Shown: in pieces, positions 57,491-64,000 of the stretch
Position numbering within the stretch: the stretch's first letter is position 1
Layout of the letters: every line of letters starts with the position of its first letter
Assembly (NCBI RefSeq): GCF_001424545.1
Contig: NZ_LMQL01000001.1
Coordinates: forward strand, 125,198 to 189,197
DNA length: 64,000 bases
Direction: 5' to 3'
From: Ramlibacter sp. Leaf400
GTDB lineage: Bacteria; Pseudomonadota; Gammaproteobacteria; Burkholderiales; Burkholderiaceae_C
Notes under the pieces: model-generated
Database searches by the model: none
The model's input: the letters and a program-made list of their open reading frames with translations, nothing else
What the model was told of the DNA's origin: nothing
Position numbers and translations under genes: made by a program

Positions 57491-57903
57491 GCGTGATCGA
57501 GCGGCCCGACGTCCCCCGCCACTTCACCACCTTTCTTGCTTTCGATTACGGGGCCAAGCGCACCGGCGTCGCCGTGGGCAACCGGCTGCTTCGCACCGCG
57601 ACCCCGCAGGCCACCATCCGCGCGGAAGGCCGCGCGCGGCTCGACGCGGCTGCCCTGCGGGTCGGCGAGTGGCAGCCCGACGCACTGGTGGTCGGCGTGC
57701 CTTTCCACCCCGACGGCGCGCCGCACGAAAATACCGAGCGCGCCCGCCGCTTCGGCCGCCAGCTCGCCGCCCGCGTGAAGCTGGTCGTCTACGAAGTGGA
57801 CGAGCGCTACAGCACCACCGAGGCGCAGTCCGGTGGCGCGGCGGACCCCGATGCCGGCGCGGCCTGCATCATCCTGGAACAGTTCTTGAGGAGTATCGAA
57901 TGA
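57487..57903 (+). CDS. ruvX: Pre-16S rRNA/Holliday-junction nuclease RuvX (YqgF)
   Basis: 138-residue RNase H-fold nuclease (YqgF), cytosolic, needed for 16S rRNA 5' maturation and proposed Holliday junction resolution. Catalytic acidic residues: D20 in AFDYGAKRTGVAVG, then VVGVP..D, the YEVDERYSTTEA block, and the C-terminal D in PDAGAACIILEQFL. Standard length (138 in E. coli). ATG overlaps the algH stop. A 57-bp gap precedes pyrR. Confidence 0.94.
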   Translation: MSVIERPDVPRHFTTFLAFDYGAKRTGVAVGNRLLRTATPQATIRAEGRARLDAAALRVGEWQPDALVVGVPFHPDGAPHENTERARRFGRQLAARVKLVVYEVDERYSTTEAQSGGAADPDAGAACIILEQFLRSIE

Positions 57904-57960
57904 GGCCCGCACGGCCGCCCGAAGGGGCTCGCACCGCAACGCGTAGCGCGGAGGTTTCCC

Positions 57961-58455
57961 ATGTCTGACTTGCGGCTGGATGCCGAGGCGCTGTATGGCG
58001 AGCTGCTGCGCGGCGTGCCTGCGTTGCGCGGGCCGCAGGGCCGCCTGGTGGGCATCACCTCCGGCGGCGCCTGGCTTGCGCAGCGACTGCAGCAGGACCT
58101 GCGCCTGGAGGGCGAGGCGGGCACCATCTCCTCTTCCATGCACCGCGACGACTTCGCGCAGCGCGGCTTGTCCGCCTCGAGCGCGCAGACCCAGCTGCCG
58201 TTCGACGTCAACGACGCGCACATCGTGCTGCTGGACGACGTGCTCTACACCGGCCGCACCATCCGCGCCGTGCTCAACGAGCTGTTCGACTACGGCCGGC
58301 CCGCCAGCGTGAAGCTGGCCGTGCTGGTGGACCGGGGCGGGCGCGAACTGCCGGTGCAGGCCGACTACGCCGCCGCCCGCGTGAGCCTGCCCGATGCGCA
58401 GTCGCTGGAACTGGCGCGCGACGCGCAGGGGCGCTTCACATTCAAGGTGGCCTGA
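57961..58455 (+). CDS. pyrR: PyrR bifunctional regulator/uracil phosphoribosyltransferase
   Basis: 164-residue PRTase-fold protein. The PRPP-binding motif [20 protein letters not shown] is intact, with [17 protein letters not shown] flexible loop. In Firmicutes PyrR binds pyr mRNA leaders; in Proteobacteria its RNA-binding function is unproven. The N-terminus starts [16 protein letters not shown]. It precedes pyrB with a 1-bp stop/start overlap (TGATG). The 57 bp before it show no obvious PyrR anti-antiterminator hairpin, so enzymatic activity or a moonlighting role is the safer inference. Confidence 0.92.
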   Translation: MSDLRLDAEALYGELLRGVPALRGPQGRLVGITSGGAWLAQRLQQDLRLEGEAGTISSSMHRDDFAQRGLSASSAQTQLPFDVNDAHIVLLDDVLYTGRTIRAVLNELFDYGRPASVKLAVLVDRGGRELPVQADYAAARVSLPDAQSLELARDAQGRFTFKVA

Positions 58456-59417
58456 TGCTCTACAAGCGCAACCCACAGCTGAACAAGAACGGCGAGCTGG
58501 TCCACCTGCTGTCCATCGAGGGCCTGCCGCGCGAGATCGTCACCCAGATCCTGGACACCGCGGCCCGGTTCGTGGGCGTGAGCGACCGCGAGGTCAAGAA
58601 GGTGCCGCTGCTGCGCGGCAAGAGCGTGTTCAACCTGTTCTTCGAGAACAGCACCCGCACCCGCACCACCTTCGAGATCGCGGCCACGCGGCTGTCGGCC
58701 GACGTCATCAACCTGGACATCGCGCGCTCCTCGGCCAGCAAGGGCGAGTCGCTGCTGGACACCATCGCCAACCTGTCGGCGATGGCGGCCGACATGTTCG
58801 TGGTGCGGCACGGCGAATCGGGTGCGCCCTACCTGATCGCGCAGCACGTCGCGCCGCACGTGCATGTCATCAACGCGGGCGACGGCCGGCATGCGCACCC
58901 CACGCAGGGGCTGCTCGACATGTACACCATCCGCCACTACAAGAAGGATTTCTCCAACCTCACGGTGGCGATCGTCGGCGACGTGCTGCATTCGCGCGTG
59001 GCGCGCTCGGACATCCATGCGCTCACCACGCTGGGCTGCGCCGAGGTGCGCGTGGTCGGCCCCAAGACGCTGGTGCCGGCCGACATGGCGCAGATGGGCG
59101 TGCGCGTGTGCCACACGCTGGAGGAGGGCATCCGCGGCTGCGACGTGGTGATCATGCTGCGGCTGCAGAACGAGCGCATGAGCGGCGCGCTGCTGCCCTC
59201 GTCGCAGGAGTTCTTCAAGAGCTTCGGCCTCACGCCCGAGAAGCTGCAGCTGGCCAAGCCCGACGCCATCGTGATGCACCCGGGGCCGATCAACCGGGGC
59301 GTGGAGATCGACTCGTCGGTGGTCGACGGCAAGCAGAGCGTGATCCTCCCGCAGGTCACCTTCGGCATCGCGGTGCGCATGGCCGTGATGAGCATCGTGG
59401 CGGGCAACGAAGCGTAG
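58455..59417 (+). CDS. pyrB: Aspartate carbamoyltransferase catalytic subunit
   Basis: 320 residues, second committed step of UMP synthesis. Carbamoyl phosphate binding [19 protein letters not shown] (STRTR), with [12 protein letters not shown], and [10 protein letters not shown] and [10 protein letters not shown] for aspartate binding. Slightly longer than E. coli PyrB (311). No pyrI regulatory subunit gene occurs. Instead a dihydroorotase-like gene follows after 19 bp, as in pseudomonads where PyrB and pseudo-DHOase form one dodecameric ATCase. Confidence 0.97.
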   Translation: MLYKRNPQLNKNGELVHLLSIEGLPREIVTQILDTAARFVGVSDREVKKVPLLRGKSVFNLFFENSTRTRTTFEIAATRLSADVINLDIARSSASKGESLLDTIANLSAMAADMFVVRHGESGAPYLIAQHVAPHVHVINAGDGRHAHPTQGLLDMYTIRHYKKDFSNLTVAIVGDVLHSRVARSDIHALTTLGCAEVRVVGPKTLVPADMAQMGVRVCHTLEEGIRGCDVVIMLRLQNERMSGALLPSSQEFFKSFGLTPEKLQLAKPDAIVMHPGPINRGVEIDSSVVDGKQSVILPQVTFGIAVRMAVMSIVAGNEA

Positions 59418-59436
59418 AACAAGAAGACACGACCCC

Positions 59437-60741
59437 ATGAAGATCCTGATCAAGAACGGGCGGGTGATCGACCCGGGCTCGAACCGCGACGAGATCGCCG
59501 ACGTCGCCCTGGCCGCCGGCCGCGTGGTCGCCATCGGCGGCACGCCCGAGGGCTTCAACGCCAGCCGGGTCATCGATGCCAGCGGCTGCATCGTCGCGCC
59601 CGGCCTGGTGGACCTGGCGGTGCGGCTGCGCGAGCCCGGCCACGAGCACGAGGGCATGCTGGAGTCCGAGATGGCCGCGGCCGTCGCCGGCGGCGTGACC
59701 AGCCTGGTGTGCCCGCCCGACACCGATCCCGTGCTGGACGAGCCGGGCCTGGTCGAGATGCTCAAGATGCGCGCCGAGAAGCTGCACCAGGCGCGCGTGT
59801 TCCCGCTCGGCGCGCTCACCCGCGGCCTGGCCGGCGAGGTGCTCACCGAGATGGCCGAACTCACCGAGGCCGGCTGCGTGGGCTTCAGCCAGGCCGAGAC
59901 CGGGCTGGCCAACACCCAGGTGATGATGCGCGCGATGCAGTACGCCGCGACCTACGGCTACGCCGTGTGGCTGCGCCCGCAGGAGCTGTACCTGGGCAAG
60001 GGCGTCGCCGCCAGCGGGCCGCTGGCCACGCGGCTGGGTTTGTCGGGCGTGCCGGTGGCGGCCGAGACCATCGCCGTGCACACCCTGCTGGAGCTGATGA
60101 AGGCCACCGGCGCGCGGGTCCACCTGTGCCGCATCAGCAGCGCGGCCGGACTGGAACTGGTGCGTCGCGGCAAGGACCTGGGCCTGCCCGTCACCTGCGA
60201 CGTCAGCATCAACTCGCTGCACCTGACCGACCAGGACATCGGCTACTTCGACAGCCGCATGCGACTGTCGCCGCCGCTGCGCCAGCAGCGCGACCGCGAT
60301 GCGCTGCGCGAAGGCCTGGCCGACGGCACGGTGGACGCGCTGGTGTCCGACCACACGCCGGTCGACGAAGACGCCAAGACGCTGCCGTTCGCCGAAGCCG
60401 AACCCGGCGCCACCGGCCTCGAGCTGCTGCTGTCGATGGCGCTCAAATGGGGCCAGGAAAGCGGCGTCGGCCTCACGCGTGCGCTGGCGGTGCTCACCAG
60501 CGAGCCGGCCAACGTGCTGGGCGCGGCGCTCGGCACCTTGCAGGCCAGCTGCGGCCGCCTGGTCGAAGGCGGCGTCGCCGACCTGTGCGTTTTCGATCCC
60601 GCCGAGCACTGGACGGTGGAGCCGGGCGCTCTGCGCAGCCAGGGCAAGCACACGCCGTTCTCCGGCTACGAGCTGCCCGGCCGCGTGCGTTGCACCATCG
60701 CCGCCGGCCAGGTGGCCTGGGACTCGGGCGCGGCGCGCTGA
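59437..60741 (+). CDS. pyrX: Dihydroorotase-like protein without catalytic zinc ligands (PyrC'/PyrX)
   Basis: 434 residues, amidohydrolase fold with good overall likeness to type I dihydroorotase. But the HxH metal motif (normally DxHxHxREPG) reads DLAVRLREPG: residues A61 and R63 replace the two His. The second His pair is also lost (CDVSINSLHLTDQD). The VSDHTP Asp region is kept. So catalysis is not expected. In Pseudomonas the equivalent pyrC' product is needed to assemble and stabilise PyrB. A functional pyrC must be elsewhere in the genome. It follows pyrB by 19 bp. Confidence 0.9.
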   Translation: MKILIKNGRVIDPGSNRDEIADVALAAGRVVAIGGTPEGFNASRVIDASGCIVAPGLVDLAVRLREPGHEHEGMLESEMAAAVAGGVTSLVCPPDTDPVLDEPGLVEMLKMRAEKLHQARVFPLGALTRGLAGEVLTEMAELTEAGCVGFSQAETGLANTQVMMRAMQYAATYGYAVWLRPQELYLGKGVAASGPLATRLGLSGVPVAAETIAVHTLLELMKATGARVHLCRISSAAGLELVRRGKDLGLPVTCDVSINSLHLTDQDIGYFDSRMRLSPPLRQQRDRDALREGLADGTVDALVSDHTPVDEDAKTLPFAEAEPGATGLELLLSMALKWGQESGVGLTRALAVLTSEPANVLGAALGTLQASCGRLVEGGVADLCVFDPAEHWTVEPGALRSQGKHTPFSGYELPGRVRCTIAAGQVAWDSGAAR

Positions 60742-60743
60742 TC

Positions 60744-61478
60744 GTGCGCGGCCTGCGCGCGGTGTGGCGGCTGGCGCACGCCCTGTGGCATGCGCTGGGC
60801 GGCCTGCTCACCATCGTTTTTCTCTTCCCCCGGCTCTCGCAAGCGCAGCGCCAGGCGAGGGTGCAGGCGTGGGCGCGCCGCATGCTGGCGGTGCTGGGCA
60901 TCGGCCTGGAGGTGCGCGGCCAGCCGCCGGCGCAGGGGCCGATGCTGCTGGTGGCCAACCACATCTCCTGGCTCGACATCCTGGTGGTGCACGCGGCGCG
61001 CTACTGCCGCTTTGTGTCCAAGGCCGACGTGAAGCGCTGGCCGCTGATCGGCGCGCTGGCCACCGGCGCGGGCACCCTCTACATCGAACGCGAATCGCGG
61101 CGCGATGCGATGCGGGTGGTGCACCACATGGCCGAGCGCCTGCAGGCCGGCGACATCCTGGCCGTGTTCCCCGAAGGCACGACCAGCGACGGTGTCGCCC
61201 TGCTGCCTTTCCATGCCAACCTGGTCCAGGCCGCCATCGCCGCGCAGGTGCCGGCGCAGCCCGTCGCGCTGCAGTTCGTGGAGACCGCCACCGGCCGCGT
61301 GAGCCTCGCGCCCTGCTACATCGGCGACGACACGCTGCTCGCTTCCCTCTGGCGCACGGTCACGGCCGAGCCGATCAGCGCGGTGGTCACGTTCGGGGAG
61401 CCGCAGCGGGCGGAAGGGCGTGACCGGCGCAGGTGGGCGGTGGATTTGCGCGAGGCGGTGCAGGACCTGAAGGGCTAG
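60744..61478 (+). CDS. plsC: 1-acyl-sn-glycerol-3-phosphate acyltransferase (PlsC family)
   Basis: 244 residues from a GTG 2 bp after the pyrX stop. N-terminal membrane helix (LGGLLTIVFLFPRL), acyltransferase motif I NHISWLD (H73, D78), motif III FPEGTTS (142-148) and a C-terminal basic end. Adds the second acyl chain in phosphatidic acid synthesis, at the inner membrane. Of the several PlsC-like genes usual in Burkholderiales, this pyr-linked one is common. The next downstream feature is a REP-like palindrome that probably ends transcription. Confidence 0.87.
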   Translation: MRGLRAVWRLAHALWHALGGLLTIVFLFPRLSQAQRQARVQAWARRMLAVLGIGLEVRGQPPAQGPMLLVANHISWLDILVVHAARYCRFVSKADVKRWPLIGALATGAGTLYIERESRRDAMRVVHHMAERLQAGDILAVFPEGTTSDGVALLPFHANLVQAAIAAQVPAQPVALQFVETATGRVSLAPCYIGDDTLLASLWRTVTAEPISAVVTFGEPQRAEGRDRRRWAVDLREAVQDLKG

Positions 61479-61497
61479 CGCCGCTGCCCCCCTTGCC

Positions 61498-61588
61498 GTC
61501 ATTCCCGCGTAGGCGGGAATCCAGCGCAGCGCGCCCCCGATGCTCGAAGAAGCCGGAAGCACTGGATCCCCGCCTTCGCGGGGATGAC
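61498..61588. repeat. REP-like inverted-repeat element, copy 2
   Basis: Arms of 27 bp (61498-61524 and 61562-61588), reverse complements with a few mismatches, and a 37-nt centre. Same family as the element at 30861, including the TGGATTCCCGCCTTCGCG-type core. It sits between the convergent ends of plsC and the ABC ATPase gene. Confidence 0.87.
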
Positions 61589-61630
61589 GGGGGGCAGAAA
61601 AATGCGATGGGCGTGCGAGGGAGCAAGACT

Positions 61631-62725
61631 TCAGGGCGACATCGGCGGCGCGCCCGCGCCGGACCCGCGCTCGAACGTGACCACGTGGTCCACCTCCGGC
61701 CGGATGCCGATCCACTCGCCGACCTTGTGGTCGTGGTGGCTGGGCACGTGGGCCATGATCGTCTCACCGGTGCGAAGCCGCAGCGTGTAGAGGAACTCCG
61801 AGCCGCGGAAAGCCTTGCGCAGGATCTGCGCCTTCACCGGCGCCGCGTCGTCGTGGACGATGTCGTCGGCGCGCAGCAGCACCTCGCACTCGCCGGTGGC
61901 GAAGGCGGTGGGCAGCGGGCATTCGGCCACGTCGGTCAGCGCGCCCAGCGGCGTGTCCACCACCACCTGGCCGTCGACTTCGCGCACGAGCGCCGGCGTG
62001 AAGACGCCATGGCCGATGAAGTCGGCGACGAAGCGCGTGGCGGGCCGGTGGTACAGCGTGTACGCGTCGTCCCACTGGTGCAGCCGGCCCTGGTGCATCA
62101 CGCCGATGCTGTCGCCGATCGCGAAGGCCTCCAGCTGGTCGTGCGTGACGAAGAGGGCGGTGGCGCCGGCGGCCTTGAGGATGCCGCGGATCTCGTGCGC
62201 GAGCCGCTCGCGCAGCTCCACGTCGAGGTTGGAAAACGGCTCGTCCAGCAGCAGCAGCTGGGGCTGCGGGGCCAGCGCGCGGGCCAGCGCGACACGCTGC
62301 TGCTGACCGCCCGACAGCTCATGCGGCATGCGCTGCTCGCTGCCCGCCAGGCCCACCAGCGCCAGCACTTCGGCGACCCGGTCGCGGCGCTCGCCGCGCG
62401 GCAACTGGCTGAGCCCGAAGCCCACGTTGCGGCCCACGTCGAGGTGCGGGAACAGCGCGTAGTCCTGAAACACCATGCCGATGCGGCGGCTCTCGGCCGG
62501 CACATGGACCTGCGGGCTCTCCACCACCTGGCCGGAGATGCGGACCTCGCCGGCATTGGCACGCTCCAGCCCCGCCACCGCGCGCAGCAGCGTGGTCTTG
62601 CCGCAGCCCGAAGGCCCGATCAGCACGCCGATGGCGCCGGCCGGCAGGCCGAACGAGACCTCGTCGACCGCGGGACGCGCCTGCCCGCCGTAGCGGACGC
62701 TCAGCCGGGTGAGTTCGACATGCAT
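61631..62725 (-). CDS. fbpC: Iron(III)-type ABC transporter ATP-binding protein (FbpC-like)
   Basis: 364-residue ABC ATPase of the CUT1/FbpC type. Walker A GPSGCGKTT (37-45), Q-loop VFQDYALFPHLDVGRNVGFGL, signature LSGGQQQRVALARAL, Walker B LLLLDEPFSNLD, H-loop FVTHDQLEAFAIGD. C-terminal regulatory domain (about 240-364, TOBE-like). Divergent from an FbpB-like permease gene, with a Fur-box-like site in the 37-bp intergenic region, which supports iron uptake. No binding-protein gene (fbpA) is visible in the window. It could instead serve another ion, such as thiosulfate or polyamine, but the permease likeness favours iron. Confidence 0.87.
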   Translation of the reverse strand: MHVELTRLSVRYGGQARPAVDEVSFGLPAGAIGVLIGPSGCGKTTLLRAVAGLERANAGEVRISGQVVESPQVHVPAESRRIGMVFQDYALFPHLDVGRNVGFGLSQLPRGERRDRVAEVLALVGLAGSEQRMPHELSGGQQQRVALARALAPQPQLLLLDEPFSNLDVELRERLAHEIRGILKAAGATALFVTHDQLEAFAIGDSIGVMHQGRLHQWDDAYTLYHRPATRFVADFIGHGVFTPALVREVDGQVVVDTPLGALTDVAECPLPTAFATGECEVLLRADDIVHDDAAPVKAQILRKAFRGSEFLYTLRLRTGETIMAHVPSHHDHKVGEWIGIRPEVDHVVTFERGSGAGAPPMSP

Positions 62726-62733
62726 GGGCTTTG

Positions 62734-62751
62734 ATTGTAGATGCGTACAAT
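62734..62751. promoter_or_regulatory. Divergent -10-like TACAAT pair (fbpC and fbpB)
   Basis: Minus TACAAT (62739-62734), 8 nt before the fbpC ATG; plus TACAAT (62746-62751), 11 nt before the fbpB TTG. Very short or absent leaders are predicted on both sides. No -35 match. Confidence 0.45.
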
Positions 62752-62765
62752 TCTCATTTGCATTG
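62747..62765. promoter_or_regulatory. Fur-box-like site in the fbpB-fbpC intergenic region
   Basis: Read on the minus strand: CAATGCAAATGAGAATTGT. The AATGAGAAT core agrees well with the Fur half-site (AATGATAATnATT), but the other half is imperfect. It overlaps the plus -10 and the expected -35 zone of fbpC. Confidence 0.5.
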
Positions 62766-64000
62766 TCCGCCCCTCACCATACTCCTGCCGCGCCCAGCTC
62801 GCTGACGCTGCCGCGGCCCCGTGACCTGCTGTTGCTGGCGGTGGCTGCGCTGATCGTGCTGCCGGTCGCGGCGGTGCTCGGCTCCTGGCTGGAGTGGGAT
62901 GCGCAGACGGCGGGCATCCTGCGCGAGATGGCGGCCACGGTGCTGCCCGGCTACGCGCTCACCAGCCTGCTCCTGTGCGCCGCCGTGGCGCTGGGCGTCG
63001 CGCTCGTCGGCACGGCGTCGGCGGCGGCGGTCACGCTGTTTGACTTCCCCGGCCGCCGCTTCTTCGAATGGGCGCTCCTGCTGCCGCTGGCCATGCCGGC
63101 CTACGTCGTGGCCTATGCGTACACCGACTTCCTGCAGTTCAGCGGGCCGCTGCAGGGCTGGCTGCGCGAGGTCACCGGGCGGGAAGGGCGCATGTTCCCG
63201 GAGGTGCGCAACACCGCAGGCGCGGCCGTGGTGTTCGTCTTCACGCTCTACCCTTACGTCTACTTGCTGGCGCGCGCCGCGCTGGCCGAACGCGCGGCCC
63301 ACCTGATGGAGGCGGCCCGCCTGCTGGGCGCGCCGCTGGCCACGCGCGTGCTGCGGGTGGCGTTGCCGCTGGCACGGCCGGCGGTCGCGGCCGGCGTCGC
63401 GCTCGCGCTGATGGAAACGCTGGCCGACTTCGGCGTGGCCAGCTACTTCGGCATCCAGACCTTCACCACCGGCATCTACAAGGCCTGGCTGGCCATGGAC
63501 AACCGCGTCGCCGCCGCCCAGCTGGCCACCAGCCTGCTGGCCGTGGTGGTGGTGCTGCTCGCGCTGGAGCACCGGGCCCAGCGGCGCATGCGTTTCGCCG
63601 GCTCGCGGGGCGCACGGTCCGGCTCGGCCGAAGCCCAGCCGGCGCGACTTTCCGGCCGCCGGGCCTTCGCCGCGGTCGTGCTGTGCAGCCTGCCGATCCT
63701 GGGCGGTTTCGTGCTGCCGGTGCTCTTCATGCTGCGGCCGCTGGCGTCCGACTGGTCGGTGCTGCCGTGGGATCGCTTCCTCCAATGGGCCTGGAACAGC
63801 GTGCGGCTGGGCGTCCTGAGCGCGGTGCTGGCGGTGGCCGCCGCCCTGCTGCTGGCCGCCAGCCTGCGCCGGGGAGGCGATGCGATCACCCGCGGCGTGG
63901 TGCGGCTGGCCGGCCTGGGCTACGCGATCCCCGGCGCCGTCATCGTGGTGGGCCTGCTGCTGCCGGTCGGCTGGCTGCAGGCGGCCGCGCCGCAGGTGCC
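62763..64000 (+). CDS. fbpB: Iron(III)-type ABC transporter permease (FbpB-like), 3' end cut by the window
   Basis: About 412 codons visible, no stop before the window edge. TTG is the only in-frame start in the short leader, giving MSAPHHTPAAPSSLT. Multiple hydrophobic helices (LLLLAVAALIVLPVAAVLGSWL from about residue 24). A complete cytoplasmic EAA loop (LMEAARLLGAPLATRVLRVALPLARPA, about 180-206) and a second helix block starting near 300, so it is a two-domain ThiP/FbpB-type permease of about 550 residues. It should form the membrane channel for the ATPase encoded divergently. Confidence 0.85.
   Translation, partial: MSAPHHTPAAPSSLTLPRPRDLLLLAVAALIVLPVAAVLGSWLEWDAQTAGILREMAATVLPGYALTSLLLCAAVALGVALVGTASAAAVTLFDFPGRRFFEWALLLPLAMPAYVVAYAYTDFLQFSGPLQGWLREVTGREGRMFPEVRNTAGAAVVFVFTLYPYVYLLARAALAERAAHLMEAARLLGAPLATRVLRVALPLARPAVAAGVALALMETLADFGVASYFGIQTFTTGIYKAWLAMDNRVAAAQLATSLLAVVVVLLALEHRAQRRMRFAGSRGARSGSAEAQPARLSGRRAFAAVVLCSLPILGGFVLPVLFMLRPLASDWSVLPWDRFLQWAWNSVRLGVLSAVLAVAAALLLAASLRRGGDAITRGVVRLAGLGYAIPGAVIVVGLLLPVGWLQAAAPQV

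Noticed and set aside
57904..57960. PyrR-controlled attenuator in front of pyrR
   Set aside because: Only 57 bp, with no clear antiterminator/terminator pair or T run.

Overview
The window is high-GC chromosomal DNA from a betaproteobacterium of the order Burkholderiales. It is most like Comamonadaceae (Ramlibacter/Variovorax type). The evidence is the very GC-rich third codon positions, a roughly 970-residue NrdA followed by NrdB and an [13 protein letters not shown] histone H1-like protein, a GlrK-QseG-GlrR set, a solitary Bug-family binding protein, an opgGH pair and a rubredoxin-headed pilGHIJ-chpA cluster. This placement is inferred from gene content and order, not from a database search. 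Nearly all of the DNA is coding. I see no prophage, insertion sequence, CRISPR array or rRNA operon. The one tRNA reads CAT.

Layout. 1-3.7 kb: end of a glutathione reductase gene, then a divergent three-gene MCE lipid-transport set (MlaE-like permease, MlaD-like protein, lipoprotein) with no ATPase gene. 3.8-9.6 kb, minus strand: AlkB-like oxygenase, histone H1-like gene, nrdB and nrdA. nrdA has a promoter overlapped by two NrdR boxes whose centres are 31 bp apart. 9.9-14.7 kb, minus: ccsA-like, small zinc-ribbon-like protein, pilS, pilR, ampD. 14.7-18.3 kb, plus: ffh, an M20 amidohydrolase and a Bug binding protein. 18.3-27.4 kb, minus: opgG-opgH, glrK-qseG-glrR, miaB, a small exported protein and the tRNA. 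27.4-30.8 kb: divergent enoyl-CoA hydratase and paaG-paaI-paaK around a perfect operator-like palindrome. 31-35.7 kb, minus: UbiH-type monooxygenase, dsbC, M61 peptidase, TonB-shaped DUF3108 protein. 35.7-45.4 kb: housekeeping genes (MOSC protein, degenerate GGDEF receptor, ychF, yqaA, dusB-fis, purH, hemL, ThiD-like kinase). 45.5-55.4 kb, plus: rubredoxin and the complete Pil-Chp chemosensory set, ending in a 1985-residue ChpA/PilL hybrid kinase. 55.4-61.5 kb: photolyase, then algH-ruvX-pyrR-pyrB-pyrC'-plsC. 61.6-64 kb: divergent halves of an iron(III)-type ABC importer with a Fur-box-like site between them.

How the genes work together. Two separated blocks (pilSR and pilGHIJ-chpA) point to type IV pilus twitching motility. 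nrdAB with NrdR boxes controls dNTP supply. The paa genes serve aerobic phenylacetyl-CoA catabolism. In the pyr operon, PyrB is paired with a dihydroorotase-like protein that lacks the HxH zinc ligands, so the operon should build the Pseudomonas-type ATCase complex, and a true dihydroorotase must lie elsewhere.

I found no clearly new multigene system. The best leads are: (i) start codons lying 6-8 nt behind -10-like hexamers with no Shine-Dalgarno, suggesting leaderless mRNAs; (ii) altered GAFTGA loops in both sigma-54-type regulators; (iii) an MCE transporter without an ATPase gene but with a translationally coupled, unfamiliar lipoprotein; (iv) an inverted-repeat element present twice, each time exactly between convergent genes; (v) a TonB-shaped DUF3108 protein coupled to an M61 peptidase.
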